Source of the DNA: Flagellimonas oceani
GTDB lineage: Bacteria; Bacteroidota; Bacteroidia; Flavobacteriales; Flavobacteriaceae
Assembly: GCF_011068285.1 (NCBI RefSeq)
Contig: NZ_CP049616.1
Coordinates: forward strand, 3,120,001 to 3,184,000
Length of the DNA stretch: 64,000 nucleotides
Direction: 5' to 3'
This document shows, piece after piece, positions 44,680 through 53,857 of the stretch. A program made the translations under genes and the position numbers. Every line of letters begins with the position of its first letter. The stretch's first letter is position 1. The notes beneath the pieces are model-generated. The model ran no database searches. It was not told the origin of the DNA and worked only from the letters and a program-made list of their open reading frames with translations.

Positions 44680-46860
44680 ATGAAACAACTTAATATTGAT
44701 TTTGAGAATTGCTTTGGAATTGGAAAATTGATTCATCAATTCGATTTTGAGAAAAGTAACACTCACTTAGTTTACGCGCCGAATGGAACAATGAAAACTT
44801 CCTTCGCAAAGACATTTGATTTAGTTTCAAAAAATGACCCTAGAAATAAACCATGTGATCGAATATATAGGGCAAGAGTTTCAAAATATGAAATTCGAAA
44901 AGAGGATTCTGAAATCAGTCCAGATGATATATTAGTAATAAATGCCGAAGATGATAGCTTTGATGCATCAAGTAAGATCAGTAGCTTTCTTGCAAGCAAA
45001 GAACTAAAAGATGAATACGAAAGTATATATCAGGAACTGAATGATTTAAAGGTTGAATTCATAAAAAAACTAAAAATCATTTCACAAAGCACTGATTGTG
45101 AATCTGAATTTATCATAACATTTTCGGAAGATGAGAATTCAGATTTTTTTGAAGTTCTTTCGAACCAAATTAATCATCTCAAAACAGAATTTGAGAAATA
45201 TGAGTTTCGTTATAACGACATCTTTGATAAAAAAGGCAATGTGAGTAAATTTCTTGATAAAAACCAAGAAATTTTAAATCAATATGTTAGTGATTATAAA
45301 AATATAATTTCTAATTCAAAATTTTTCAAAGAATCTAAGGATAATACTTTCGGAACGTACCAAGCAAATACTATAATAAAATCAATTGAGGACAATTCCT
45401 TTTTTGATGCTGGTCATAAATTTGTTTTAGAGGACGGAACTGAAATTGAAAATGCTGAAAACTTAAAAGCAATAGTAGAGGAAGAAATTCAAAAAATTTT
45501 GAATGATGAAAAATTAAAAAAATCATTTGAAAGAGTGGATAAAGCAATCGGTTCCAATGCAGAGTTAAGAGCCTTCAAAAAAGTAATTGAAAAGAATAAT
45601 CTGATTTTAGTCAAATTGAATGATTATGAAAAGTTTAAAAAGGAAATATGGATTAATTACTTTTCAGAGGTAAAAAAAGAAGCAGAAGAATTAGTAACTC
45701 AGTATTTAGGGAAAAAGAGCCGATTAGAAGAAATTATCAGCGAATCAAAAAAGGAATTTGATTTATGGACTAAAATCATAGAAACCTTCAATTCTAGATT
45801 CCACGTCCCTTTCAAAGTTAATATCGTGAACCAAGAAGATATTATTTTAAAGGAGGAAACCGCTAATCTGAATTTTGATTACTCCGACAGAGGAGAAGAG
45901 CCTGTAAAACAAAATCGAGAAAATTTACTAACGATTTTGAGCAAAGGAGAACAAAGAGCTTATTTTATTCTTCATTTTTTATTCGAAATTGAATCGAGAA
46001 AATTAAAACCTAATAAGAATCTTTTGATTTTTGACGATGTTGCTGATTCATTTGATTACAAAAATAAATTTGCTATAATTGAGTACATAAAAGAAATTCA
46101 TGAACAAGATATTTTTAAAACAATTGTACTAACTCATAATTTTGACTTTTATAGGACGGTTGCATCCAGACTATTTTTATGCAGAAGTAAGGATTTTTCT
46201 GCGGTTTTGATGACAACAAAGAACTCAGACAATGAAGTTAAACTTCATCAAGGTGAGTATGTAAATGATATCTTTAGTTATTTTATAAAAAAATATAAGG
46301 AACCAAAGTTCTTTATCAGTCTAATTCCTTTTGTAAGAAACATTATCGAATACACTGATTCTAAGAAAAATAATGACTATTTAATGCTTACCAGTTGCCT
46401 TCATAAAAAAGAAGAAATAGGAGATATAACTGTAGATAAGATATTTGAGATATTTAAAAGTAGATTAGTTAAATTGGAAGATAAGACTATAACTTTTGGA
46501 GAAAAAAAAATAATTGAATTAATAATGGAAACCGCAGACTCAATTGCGGTTGAAGACGCTGATGAAATTGCGCTTGAAAATAAAATTTGCCTTGCAATAG
46601 CTATTAGATTGCAAGCAGAAAAATATCTAATTGCTAAACTTCCAGAGGTTGATTTATCTGACCTTAAGAACCAAACTCAAGTTTTATATAGAGAATACTG
46701 TTCTAAATATCCTGAGAGTGAAGCTCTATTTACATTAGATAAGGTCAATTTAATGACACCCGAAAATATTCATATTAATGCTTTTATGTATGAACCATTA
46801 ATTGATATGTCGATAAGTCATTTGACACATTTATATGACGAAGTAAATAATTTGAATTAA
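44680..46860 (+). CDS. Stand-alone ABC/SMC-type ATPase (AAA_13-like), probable defence protein
   Basis: A 726-residue soluble protein, much more AT-rich than its neighbours. The P-loop is YAPNGTMKTSFAKTF (residues 32-46): the usual GxxxxGKT is altered to A-P-N-G-T-M-K-T. Residues about 105-360 are charged and helical, consistent with a coiled-coil hairpin. The distal half of the ATPase has the signature LSKGEQ (420-425), Walker B LLIFDDVADSFD (448-459) and the H-loop LTHNFD (484-489). The C-terminal 240 residues are separate and contain Arg553-x3-Glu557 and, 18 residues on, LTSCLHKK (His575), reminiscent of the R-x3-E...H triad of PrrC/RloC anticodon nucleases, then TPENIHINAFMYEPLIDMS near the end. 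No restriction or transposase gene adjoins. I infer a single-gene anti-phage or stress nuclease; not proven. Confidence 0.75.
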   Translation: MKQLNIDFENCFGIGKLIHQFDFEKSNTHLVYAPNGTMKTSFAKTFDLVSKNDPRNKPCDRIYRARVSKYEIRKEDSEISPDDILVINAEDDSFDASSKISSFLASKELKDEYESIYQELNDLKVEFIKKLKIISQSTDCESEFIITFSEDENSDFFEVLSNQINHLKTEFEKYEFRYNDIFDKKGNVSKFLDKNQEILNQYVSDYKNIISNSKFFKESKDNTFGTYQANTIIKSIEDNSFFDAGHKFVLEDGTEIENAENLKAIVEEEIQKILNDEKLKKSFERVDKAIGSNAELRAFKKVIEKNNLILVKLNDYEKFKKEIWINYFSEVKKEAEELVTQYLGKKSRLEEIISESKKEFDLWTKIIETFNSRFHVPFKVNIVNQEDIILKEETANLNFDYSDRGEEPVKQNRENLLTILSKGEQRAYFILHFLFEIESRKLKPNKNLLIFDDVADSFDYKNKFAIIEYIKEIHEQDIFKTIVLTHNFDFYRTVASRLFLCRSKDFSAVLMTTKNSDNEVKLHQGEYVNDIFSYFIKKYKEPKFFISLIPFVRNIIEYTDSKKNNDYLMLTSCLHKKEEIGDITVDKIFEIFKSRLVKLEDKTITFGEKKIIELIMETADSIAVEDADEIALENKICLAIAIRLQAEKYLIAKLPEVDLSDLKNQTQVLYREYCSKYPESEALFTLDKVNLMTPENIHINAFMYEPLIDMSISHLTHLYDEVNNLN

Positions 46861-46880
46861 AGAAACCTCCCCCAATCACC

Positions 46881-47174
46881 TCAATCCACTTTACCACCCA
46901 ACAGCCTACGATAACATGCTTCCGCAACAGGCAAAAGGTGCTCTCCCAAATAGGTAATTGGATAATCAACAGCTTTATCCAAGTAACTACCGTAGATCTC
47001 TGTAAAATGTTCCATTTGCTCTGGCGGCACTTGCATCAACTCAGCCACGAGGGACATCAAATCCAAACTATATAATCCATGATCATCCAAACCTAAATTT
47101 CGTAAGGCTTCGGTGAGTTGGCTGTGCTTTAAATCTTGCTGTATCAGATGTACGATTTGGGACTTGTCAAACAT
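46881..47174 (-). CDS. Small cytoplasmic protein, unknown function
   Basis: A 97-residue, mostly helical acidic protein: MFDKSQIVHLIQQDLKHSQL, VAELMQVPPEQMEHFTEIYG, YPITYLGEHLLPVAEACYRR. No motif recognised and no export signal. It is convergent with the ATPase gene (20-nt gap) and divergent from the XRE regulator gene. Base composition is closer to the core genome than to the ATPase, so it probably marks the right edge of the AT-rich insert. Confidence 0.65.
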   Translation of the reverse strand: MFDKSQIVHLIQQDLKHSQLTEALRNLGLDDHGLYSLDLMSLVAELMQVPPEQMEHFTEIYGSYLDKAVDYPITYLGEHLLPVAEACYRRLLGGKVD

Positions 47175-47312
47175 AACAATGAATGTTTTTTGATACTTAA
47201 ATGTAAAACAAAATTACATTAATGCCAATTAAATATACATTTTAAAATAACATTTATGGAAAGTAGATTTTCATAAGTGCACTGCATACTTGCATTTTGT
47301 ACATTTGGCTTA

Positions 47313-47519
47313 ATGAATGAGAAGTTCAACAGAATCAAAGAAATCTTGGTCAGGCAAGGTGTTAGCCAGAAAGATTTGGCATTTCAGCTTGAAAAAAATG
47401 AGCACACTGTCTCCAACTGGTGCATCAATAAATCCCAACCTCATTTAAAAGATTTATTTAAAATCGCTGAAATCTTAGAAGTAGATGTTTGTGAATTGTT
47501 GGTATCTACAAAACCGTAG
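47313..47519 (+). CDS. XRE/Cro-type HTH regulator
   Basis: A 68-residue protein consisting of one HTH domain: FNRIKEILVRQGVSQKDLAF, KNEHTVSNWCINKSQP, then KIAEILEVDVCELL. A longer frame starts 12 codons upstream, but this ATG gives the standard domain. A full -7 box TACATTTG (47300-47307) ends 5 nt before this ATG, which would make the mRNA nearly leaderless if used. It is divergent from the 97-residue protein gene. Likely a local regulator; the target is unknown. Confidence 0.75.
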   Translation: MNEKFNRIKEILVRQGVSQKDLAFQLEKNEHTVSNWCINKSQPHLKDLFKIAEILEVDVCELLVSTKP

Positions 47520-47534
47520 CACCACGCCCAAATT

Positions 47535-47590
47535 GTCATTTCGTACTCCGGTCCCAAAGTGGTGAGGGAGCTGAAGAAGTGTGCCAAATC
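47535..47590 (+). repeat. Remnant of a dispersed flavobacterial repeat (left)
   Basis: GTCATTTCG...GAAGAAGTGTGCCAAATCTC resembles the abundant spacer element of Flavobacteriaceae with ends GTCATTTCG and AAATCTC (recollection). The reverse complement of its end, CGAAATGAC, is found at 49246-49254. Confidence 0.4.
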
Positions 47591-47665
47591 TCAAAGAATA
47601 AATAAATCACTATTGCATTACTGCTACCAAAAACCTATTTTCAATCACTAAATACAACCTCAATT

Positions 47666-48166
47666 ATGAAAAAATCCATCTTGTTGCTATGCCTTTTTTG
47701 CTTTGCTATTAGTTTCAGCTTTGCACAAAACAAGAACACAACCATAGAACCAGAAATCGAAATGAAGGCAGGCTTGCTTGGGTACCGTTTTTTTAAAGAT
47801 GGTGAGCGCCTCAACTGGAAAGAACTTATGGAGGCCACGGCATCGGTCGAAGAGGCCAATTTGCTCATTAAAAGAGGGAGGTCCCAAAATACTTTTTCCT
47901 CTATTTTTGCTTTTACGGGAGGTGTTTTTATTGGCATTCCCTTTGGTCAAAAATCCGCTGACCGTGACCCTACTTGGGAACTAGCATATGTTGGCGGGGC
48001 ATTGGCACTGGCAGCCTTTTATCTTTCGTTCAAGGCATTTAACAATATCAACAAAGGTGTGGACAGTTATAACGTTGCTGTAGCCAAACAATCCAGCTAT
48101 AGGTTCGAACCAGAGTTTTTTATAGTAAACAACCAAAGTGGTTTCGGATTGGCCATGCGGTTTTAG
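47666..48166 (+). CDS. Exported membrane protein, unknown function
   Basis: A 166-residue protein with signal MKKSILLLCLFCFAISFSFA. After TTIEPEIEMKAGLLGYRFFK there is GERLNWKELMEATASVEEAN and two hydrophobic segments (IFAFTGGVFIGIPFGQ and LAYVGGALALAAFYLSFKAF), then a tail ending FGLAMRF, which could be a terminal outer-membrane strand. No family recognised. Next gene begins 127 nt downstream. Confidence 0.65.
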   Translation: MKKSILLLCLFCFAISFSFAQNKNTTIEPEIEMKAGLLGYRFFKDGERLNWKELMEATASVEEANLLIKRGRSQNTFSSIFAFTGGVFIGIPFGQKSADRDPTWELAYVGGALALAAFYLSFKAFNNINKGVDSYNVAVAKQSSYRFEPEFFIVNNQSGFGLAMRF

Positions 48167-48293
48167 TATTGGTATTCCAAAAAAGATTTCTTTTAACGAA
48201 AAACCTTACATTTTATGGGTGAGTAGTAACAAATCTATCAAAGTTTCTGTTAATTTAAGCTGTAACCAAACCGCAATAAAAACAACCAAACAA

Positions 48294-49175
48294 ATGAATT
48301 TGAAAAAATTTTTCATCTCAATAGTTCTTTTGATTTTATTGATCAACTGTTCTACCAATGAGGATGGTTCACCTGAAAGTGAATCACAGACTCCTCCAGA
48401 AACAGAGATTGGAGAAAATGCCGAGGATGAACCTACAAAAGAGCCCGAAGAATCTCCAGAAATTGTAAAAATGCTCAAGACTTTTTCTTCAACAGACCCT
48501 GGATTTGCCTTTGCCCAAAGGGACTTTCACTATGAAGACGGGTTCTTGACCCAGTTTGATTACAATAATGAATCCAAGACTTATGTCTATGATGATCTTG
48601 AACGATTAACAATAGTTACCTCCGAATATTATACACTTAAATATGAATATGATGATCAAAGTCAATTAATCCAGGTTAAGAAAATAGTAAACAATGAAAC
48701 AGAATTTGTTATCGATTTAACCTATGAAATCAATCAAGTTTCCATAACAGCTCAACTTAGCTATAATTATACATACAATTTAGTTCACTTGTTAGACGAT
48801 AAAGGTAGAATTATAAAAATAATTGGGGATGACGGTACTGATGACTTCAATGTAAAGGAATATACTTATGACGAAAAAGGCAACATCATAAAAGAAGTCT
48901 TAAGGGACAGTGAGAGATTGGAGGACAGAGAAAACAATTATTCCTACCATCTTGAAATGATTAACCCATTTTTTGTAGCGTATGAAAAACTAAATCAAAG
49001 TAATTATCATTTTTCAAATTTGACAGATATTTTTATTTATACAGAATATGGCACCACACCAAATGTTATTGATCGACAAAACTATAAATATACCAGTGAT
49101 GATTCAAACTATCCTACTGAACTGGTTGCCAGCAACGAAAATGGGGATTTCGTGTGGTTGTTTGAATATTATTAA
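48294..49175 (+). CDS. Lipoprotein with YD/RHS-like repeats
   Basis: A 293-residue lipoprotein, MNLKKFFISIVLLILLINC, with an acidic/Pro-rich linker (EDEPTKEPEESPE). The body has repeated strands of YD type: DFHYEDGFLTQFDYNNES, YVYDDLERLTIVTS, LKYEYDDQSQLIQVKK and VKEYTYDEKGNIIKEV, as in flavobacterial 'DUF4595/RHS-like' surface lipoproteins. The frame extends 52 codons upstream over the previous gene, but this ATG carries the signal. AT-rich, probably accessory. Function unknown. Confidence 0.7.
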   Translation: MNLKKFFISIVLLILLINCSTNEDGSPESESQTPPETEIGENAEDEPTKEPEESPEIVKMLKTFSSTDPGFAFAQRDFHYEDGFLTQFDYNNESKTYVYDDLERLTIVTSEYYTLKYEYDDQSQLIQVKKIVNNETEFVIDLTYEINQVSITAQLSYNYTYNLVHLLDDKGRIIKIIGDDGTDDFNVKEYTYDEKGNIIKEVLRDSERLEDRENNYSYHLEMINPFFVAYEKLNQSNYHFSNLTDIFIYTEYGTTPNVIDRQNYKYTSDDSNYPTELVASNENGDFVWLFEYY

Positions 49176-49225
49176 CTGTCAAGTAGTTTCTAACGACAAG
49201 GAAAGTCCTTTGATAAAAATAGTTT

Positions 49226-49254
49226 TCTCAGTCGCTGCGCTTCTTCGAAATGAC
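49226..49254 (-). repeat. Remnant of a dispersed flavobacterial repeat (right)
   Basis: TCTCAGTCGCTGCGCTTC and TTCGAAATGAC is the reverse-oriented partner of the remnant at 47535-47590. The two flank the pair of AT-rich genes 47666-49175. Confidence 0.4.
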
Positions 49255-49257
49255 TAA

Positions 49258-50535
49258 TTAAAACACCTTCGCCACCGCCTCGATCGTCCTATCCAAATCG
49301 GCATAGCTGAGGGCATCGTTTAAAAAGTAGCTTTCAAAAGCGGAGGGCGGCAAGTACACCCCGTTCTCCAACATCCCGTGGAAATATTTCTTAAAAGTAT
49401 CGTTGTTGCCCATTGCCGAGCTGGCAAAATCCATCACGGGCTCGTCCGTAAAGTGTACGGAGATCATACTGCCATAGCGGTTGATCTGGTGTGTTACGCC
49501 TTTTTTGGTCAGTACCGTGGCAATGCCCTTGTGCAAATACTCCGTTTTTTCGGCCAAACTGGTGAAAATTTCAGGTTGGTCGTTCAGGGCGGTGAGCATG
49601 GCCAGTCCGGCACTCATCGCCAAAGGGTTTCCGCTCAAGGTACCCGCTTGGTACACGGGCCCTTCGGGCGCCAAATGTGACATGATCTCGGCCCGGGCCG
49701 CAAACGCACCTACGGGCAGTCCGCCCCCGATCACTTTCCCGAACATCACAATATCGGCATCAATGCCCAAGGCTTCCTGTGCGCCTCCTTTACCAAGGCG
49801 AAAGCCGGTCATCACCTCATCGAACAGCAATAAAATACCTTCTTGGGTACAGATGTCGCGTAATCCTTGTATAAATTCATCCTTGGGGATAATACAGCCC
49901 ATGTTCCCCGCTACGGGTTCCAAAATAATCGCTGCAATCTCACCTTTATTGGCCTCCACCAAGGCTTTTACGCCTTCCAAATCGTTATAATCGGCCAACA
50001 GCGTATCCTTGGCCGTGCCCTGCGTTACTCCTGGGCTGTTGGGACTGCCAAAGGTAACGGCACCACTCCCCGCTTGTATCAAAAAAGAGTCGGAGTGGCC
50101 GTGGTAGCAACCCGCAAATTTGATGATCTTCTCCTTGCCCGTGTACCCGCGCGCAAGGCGCACCGCACTCATACAGGCTTCGGTACCGCTGTTCACAAAA
50201 CGTATCTTGTCAATGTTCGGCACCATGGACACCGCCAGTTTGGCGATTTCGGTCTCGATTTCGGTGGGCGTTCCAAAGGAAGTTCCCTTTTTGGCCTTCT
50301 CGATCACGGCATTGATCACCGGTTCGTACGCATGGCCCAAAATAAGCGGTCCCCACGAAGCAATGTAGTCGATAAGTTGGTTGCCGTCCTCATCGTACAG
50401 GTAGGCCCCTTTCGCCTCCTTGATAAAAATAGGGTCGCCCCCTACCGCTTTAAATGCGCGTACTGGTGAATTTACGCCTCCGGGGATATATTTTTTGGCC
50501 TCTGCGAACAGGGCGCTGCTTCGTTGGTAGATCAT
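49258..50535 (-). CDS. hemL: Glutamate-1-semialdehyde 2,1-aminomutase
   Basis: A 425-residue PLP enzyme that makes 5-aminolevulinate for heme synthesis. N-terminus [20 protein letters not shown], the aminotransferase class III region [20 protein letters not shown], and the PLP lysine in [16 protein letters not shown]. The length and motifs are normal. A full -7 box TACCTTTG lies at 50584-50591 on the minus strand, about 50 nt upstream of the ATG, immediately before the tandem repeat array. Confidence 0.97.
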   Translation of the reverse strand: MIYQRSSALFAEAKKYIPGGVNSPVRAFKAVGGDPIFIKEAKGAYLYDEDGNQLIDYIASWGPLILGHAYEPVINAVIEKAKKGTSFGTPTEIETEIAKLAVSMVPNIDKIRFVNSGTEACMSAVRLARGYTGKEKIIKFAGCYHGHSDSFLIQAGSGAVTFGSPNSPGVTQGTAKDTLLADYNDLEGVKALVEANKGEIAAIILEPVAGNMGCIIPKDEFIQGLRDICTQEGILLLFDEVMTGFRLGKGGAQEALGIDADIVMFGKVIGGGLPVGAFAARAEIMSHLAPEGPVYQAGTLSGNPLAMSAGLAMLTALNDQPEIFTSLAEKTEYLHKGIATVLTKKGVTHQINRYGSMISVHFTDEPVMDFASSAMGNNDTFKKYFHGMLENGVYLPPSAFESYFLNDALSYADLDRTIEAVAKVF

Positions 50536-50610
50536 AATATGCTTTTATTCATGCCGTCATGCTGCGGAACAGCATTCCTGCCGCAAAGGTAATGAGGATA
50601 AAACGTTTTG

Positions 50611-51314
50611 GGAAATGGAAAATAGTGAAGTGATGTGGTGTGCCGCAAAAAACGAGTTGCGTCAATTCGAGTGGTCCACTTTTGTGGATCGTATCGAGAA
50701 TCGGCAACCGCGAATCAGTTCTCGATACATCTTGACCAAAGGTCAAGCCACTCGAACTGACAAGTTGCTTTCTTATGTATCATAACGCTGGAACACAAGA
50801 CCCTTCGACTACCCACCTACAGCAAGAAGGTGACCAGGGCTTAAATAAAATGTCACATCGAATTCGACTTGCACTACGCAAAGGTGTTTTGAATGGAAAA
50901 TCGTGAAGTGATGTGGTGTATCGCAAAAACAAGTTGCGTCAATTCGAGTGATCCACTTTAGTGGATCGTATCGAGAATCGGCAACCGCGAATCAGTTCTC
51001 GATACATCTTGACCAAAGGTCAAGCCACTCGAACTGACAAGTTGCTTTCTTATATATCATAACGCTGGAACACAAGACCCTTCGACTACCCACCTACCGC
51101 AGGAAGGTGACCAGCGCTCAAATAAAATGTCACATCGAATTCGACTTGCACTACGCAAAGGTGTTTTGAATGGAAAATCGTGAAGTGAGGTGGTGTGCCG
51201 CAAAAACAAGTTGCGTCAATTCGAGTGATTCACTTTAGTGGATCGTATCGAGAATCAGCAACCGCGAATCAGTTCTCGATACATCTTGACCAAAGGTCAA
51301 GCCACTCGAACCGC
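50611..51314. repeat. 277-bp tandem repeats with cloverleaf palindromes (2.5 copies)
   Basis: The same unit recurs with an exact 277-bp period (the word CAATTCGAG starts at 50663, 50940 and 51217). Each unit contains a 101-nt palindromic block; in copy 1 (50661-50761) the outer stem is GTCAATTCGAGTGG with CCACTCGAACTGAC, and three arms sit inside: TCCACttttGTGGA (50675-50688), GTATCGAGAA...TTCTCGATAC (50691-50728, with an inner CGGcaaCCG) and CTTGACCaaaGGTCAAG (50731-50747). The other two blocks start at 50938 and 51215. The third unit ends just after its block. No open frame lies in the array, which fills the hemL to peptidoglycan-hydrolase spacer (50536-51372). Confidence 0.92.
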
Positions 51315-51372
51315 CAAATCTTAAAGTACGAAGAGTAACTACCAATTGATTTTCATCGAAGCATCCAGCAAA

Positions 51373-52221
51373 CTACTGCGACACCCTTATGTTGAGCACT
51401 TGCCCAATGGAAATGATGTTATCGTTCAGATTATTGAGGCGGCGAAGCTCGTCCACCGAAATATCGTAACGTCTGGATATGCCATAAAGCGTATCGCCCT
51501 TTTCCACGGTATGGGTGAACACATCGTATTGTTTGGGTTGGCGGACCGTGGACAGACCGGTATCTACCACCGCTTCGTCATATTCGTGCAGGTTGTAGCG
51601 CTCGATAATGGCTATCAATTTTTCCGGGTATTTTCGGTCGGTGGCGTAGCCTGCCTGTCGCAAGCCGTGTGCCCATCGCTTATAATCGTCCCGGCGGTAA
51701 TTGAACAAAAACGCGTAGCGTGAACGGGTGGATAAAAATATACTGTGATCACGGAAGGAGTACATCGGGTGGTTGTACTTCCGGAAACATTCCCCTTTTG
51801 CATCGTCATCATGAAAATCAAACTCGCCTTGCCAACCGGTGTGACATTTAATCCCAAAATGGTTGTTGGTCTTTAAGGTGAGTTCGCCGCGACCGGAGCC
51901 ACTTTCCAAAATGCCCTGCGCCAAAGTAATACTGGCGGGAATGCCAAAAGCACGCATTTCGTACTGGGCAATTTCTGCAAAATTATCAATATAATCCTCG
52001 GTATCCGAAATCGGGAAACGTTCAAAGCGTCCAGTATCTTCCGGCATGGGGAACAGGTCGCGAGCCTCTTCGGTATCTAGGTCATTTGCGGGTTTCGCGG
52101 TCGGTTTTTCCGTCCGTACCACAACGGGAGCCCCCTTTTTTTGAGTCGACCTCCTTTTTTTGGCGCCACAGCTCGAGAGCAAAAGTGCCACAATCAATAC
52201 ATATCCTATTCGCCTGATCAT
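51373..52221 (-). CDS. Lipoprotein glucosaminidase with LysM domain
   Basis: A 282-residue lipoprotein (lipobox LLLSSC) with a basic linker, a mannosyl-glycoprotein endo-beta-N-acetylglucosaminidase/FlgJ-type domain (residues about 80-215; ITLAQGILESGSGRGELTLK contains the catalytic Glu; NHFGIKCHTGW) and one C-terminal LysM (HTVEKGDTLYGISRRYDISV). It cleaves the glycan strands of peptidoglycan. It overlaps the PLP-enzyme gene by 4 nt (ATGA), so it is the last gene of a three-gene operon (53133-53462, 52218-53123, 51373-52221). Confidence 0.93.
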   Translation of the reverse strand: MIRRIGYVLIVALLLSSCGAKKRRSTQKKGAPVVVRTEKPTAKPANDLDTEEARDLFPMPEDTGRFERFPISDTEDYIDNFAEIAQYEMRAFGIPASITLAQGILESGSGRGELTLKTNNHFGIKCHTGWQGEFDFHDDDAKGECFRKYNHPMYSFRDHSIFLSTRSRYAFLFNYRRDDYKRWAHGLRQAGYATDRKYPEKLIAIIERYNLHEYDEAVVDTGLSTVRQPKQYDVFTHTVEKGDTLYGISRRYDISVDELRRLNNLNDNIISIGQVLNIRVSQ

Positions 52222-53123
52222 ACGTTCAATAACGGTAAATTTTTCTTTTTCAGTATACGGTTCATCCCTTTAATTCCCTGTAAACCACCTGTATGGATGG
52301 CCAAAATTTGGGTTCCGGGTGCAAATACATCCTTTTTTACAAGGTCAAAAATACCAAAAAGCATTTTTCCCGTGTAAATCGGGTCCAGGGGCACCCCTGT
52401 TTTATCCTTAAAGAGGTTGATGAAATCAATCAACGGTTGGTCCACTTTGGCGTAACCCCCAAAATGATAGTCGGTTACGAGTTTCCAACGGTCGTTATGG
52501 ACAAATGTACGAATCTCTTCGGTTAAAAAATCGCCCTTTAACGCAGGGAACCCCAAAACGGTTTGATGCGGTTGTGCGGCATTGATCAATCCGGCTACCG
52601 TGCCGCCGGTTCCGACGGCGCAACAAATGTAATCGAAGACGGTATCTTCCTCCGTCAATATCTCTTCACACCCCTTTATCGCCAATGCATTGGTTCCCCC
52701 TTCGGGCAAAACATATACATCACCGTAGGTTTCTTTTAATTTTTGAAGAAATGATGCTTCATTTTTGAGTCGATAATCGGTCCGGGACACAAAATGGAAC
52801 TGCATGCCATGCTCATGGGCCAGCGTTAAGGTAGAATTGTCCTGCCAATTATCTTGTAGTTCTTCACCACGAATCACCCCGACGGTTTTTAGTTCTTGTT
52901 CATGTCCAGCATAGGCCGTCGCGGCAATATGGTTGGAGAACGCCCCACCAAAGGTGAGCAATGTTTTTTTACCTGCTTTTTTGGCTTCAAGCAGGTTGTG
53001 TTTGAGCTTTCGGTATTTGTTCCCCGATATCAACGGGTGGATGGTATCCTCTCTTTTTAAATAGAGTTCAACGCCCTTTTCGCGCAAAAGGGGCATATCA
53101 ATATGCTCGTTGGGTATGTTCAA
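52218..53123 (-). CDS. PLP-dependent D-cysteine desulfhydrase/ACC deaminase family enzyme
   Basis: A 301-residue fold-type II PLP enzyme. YLKREDTIHPLISGNKYRKL contains the PLP lysine; LTFGGAFSNHIAATAYAG is the substrate-binding Ser-Asn-His loop; VGTGGTVAGLINAA is the phosphate-binding loop. Members act as 1-aminocyclopropane-1-carboxylate deaminases or D-cysteine desulfhydrases; the sequence does not decide which. It lies between a small membrane protein gene (9-nt gap) and the glucosaminidase gene (4-nt overlap). Confidence 0.9.
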   Translation of the reverse strand: MNIPNEHIDMPLLREKGVELYLKREDTIHPLISGNKYRKLKHNLLEAKKAGKKTLLTFGGAFSNHIAATAYAGHEQELKTVGVIRGEELQDNWQDNSTLTLAHEHGMQFHFVSRTDYRLKNEASFLQKLKETYGDVYVLPEGGTNALAIKGCEEILTEEDTVFDYICCAVGTGGTVAGLINAAQPHQTVLGFPALKGDFLTEEIRTFVHNDRWKLVTDYHFGGYAKVDQPLIDFINLFKDKTGVPLDPIYTGKMLFGIFDLVKKDVFAPGTQILAIHTGGLQGIKGMNRILKKKNLPLLNV

Positions 53124-53132
53124 TCCAGAAAA

Positions 53133-53462
53133 TTAACGGGTCAGATACTGCAAAAATCCAAAAAATCTACGTTTGGAAAGATACTGCATATCCTTTTCAT
53201 TGGCATAGGCCTCACGTTCAAAACTGATGTTCTGGTAGGCACGGTAACTATCCAAATAAAGTACCGTACGGAAAAGCCACTCCGAAATATAGAGGATGTA
53301 AAACGGCAAGATCAACAGTTCACGCTGTTGCTTTAGATGGATGCGCTCGTGGTTGATGAGCACTTCATCGGTCTTAAGGGAATCCTCTTTCAATATAATG
53401 AAAGGCCACAGTGACAGGCCCACATAATTTTTATAGAAGAAATGTTTAAAGACTAATATCAC
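53133..53462 (-). CDS. Small membrane protein with HExxH metalloprotease-like motif
   Basis: A 109-residue protein. LINHERIHLKQQRELL carries H-E-R-I-H, an HExxH zinc motif, followed by a hydrophobic helix (ILPFYILYISEWLFRTVLYL) and FEREAYANE, where Glu could be the third ligand, as in M48/M56-type minimal peptidase domains. Known flavobacterial homologues of this length are uncharacterised (recollection). It is the first gene of the operon leading to the PLP enzyme and glucosaminidase. Confidence 0.7.
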   Translation of the reverse strand: MILVFKHFFYKNYVGLSLWPFIILKEDSLKTDEVLINHERIHLKQQRELLILPFYILYISEWLFRTVLYLDSYRAYQNISFEREAYANEKDMQYLSKRRFFGFLQYLTR

Positions 53463-53613
53463 CCGCTCGTTATCAATAGGTTTGCAACAAATATAACTTC
53501 AAAATAGCCCGAAAATTTGACCCGATTGAAAATAAGATTAACATTTTCGGTGAATAACGTGTATGGAAAAGGTTAAAACCTTCGTCCTTTTCTCTTGAAA
53601 ACCTTAAATTTAG

Positions 53614-53796
<183 letters not shown>

Positions 53797-53857
53797 GTGT
53801 TCGGCATAATATTTGTGACTTAAATGATTACATCTCAAGAATTTAAAAAAACGTACT

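Noticed and set aside
48138..48293. 52-codon N-terminal extension of the YD-like lipoprotein gene
   Set aside because: It overlaps the preceding gene and would displace the signal peptide; the lipobox context fits the start at 48294.
50611..51314. CRISPR array
   Set aside because: Units are 277 bp and contiguous, with no short identical repeats alternating with unique spacers and no cas genes.
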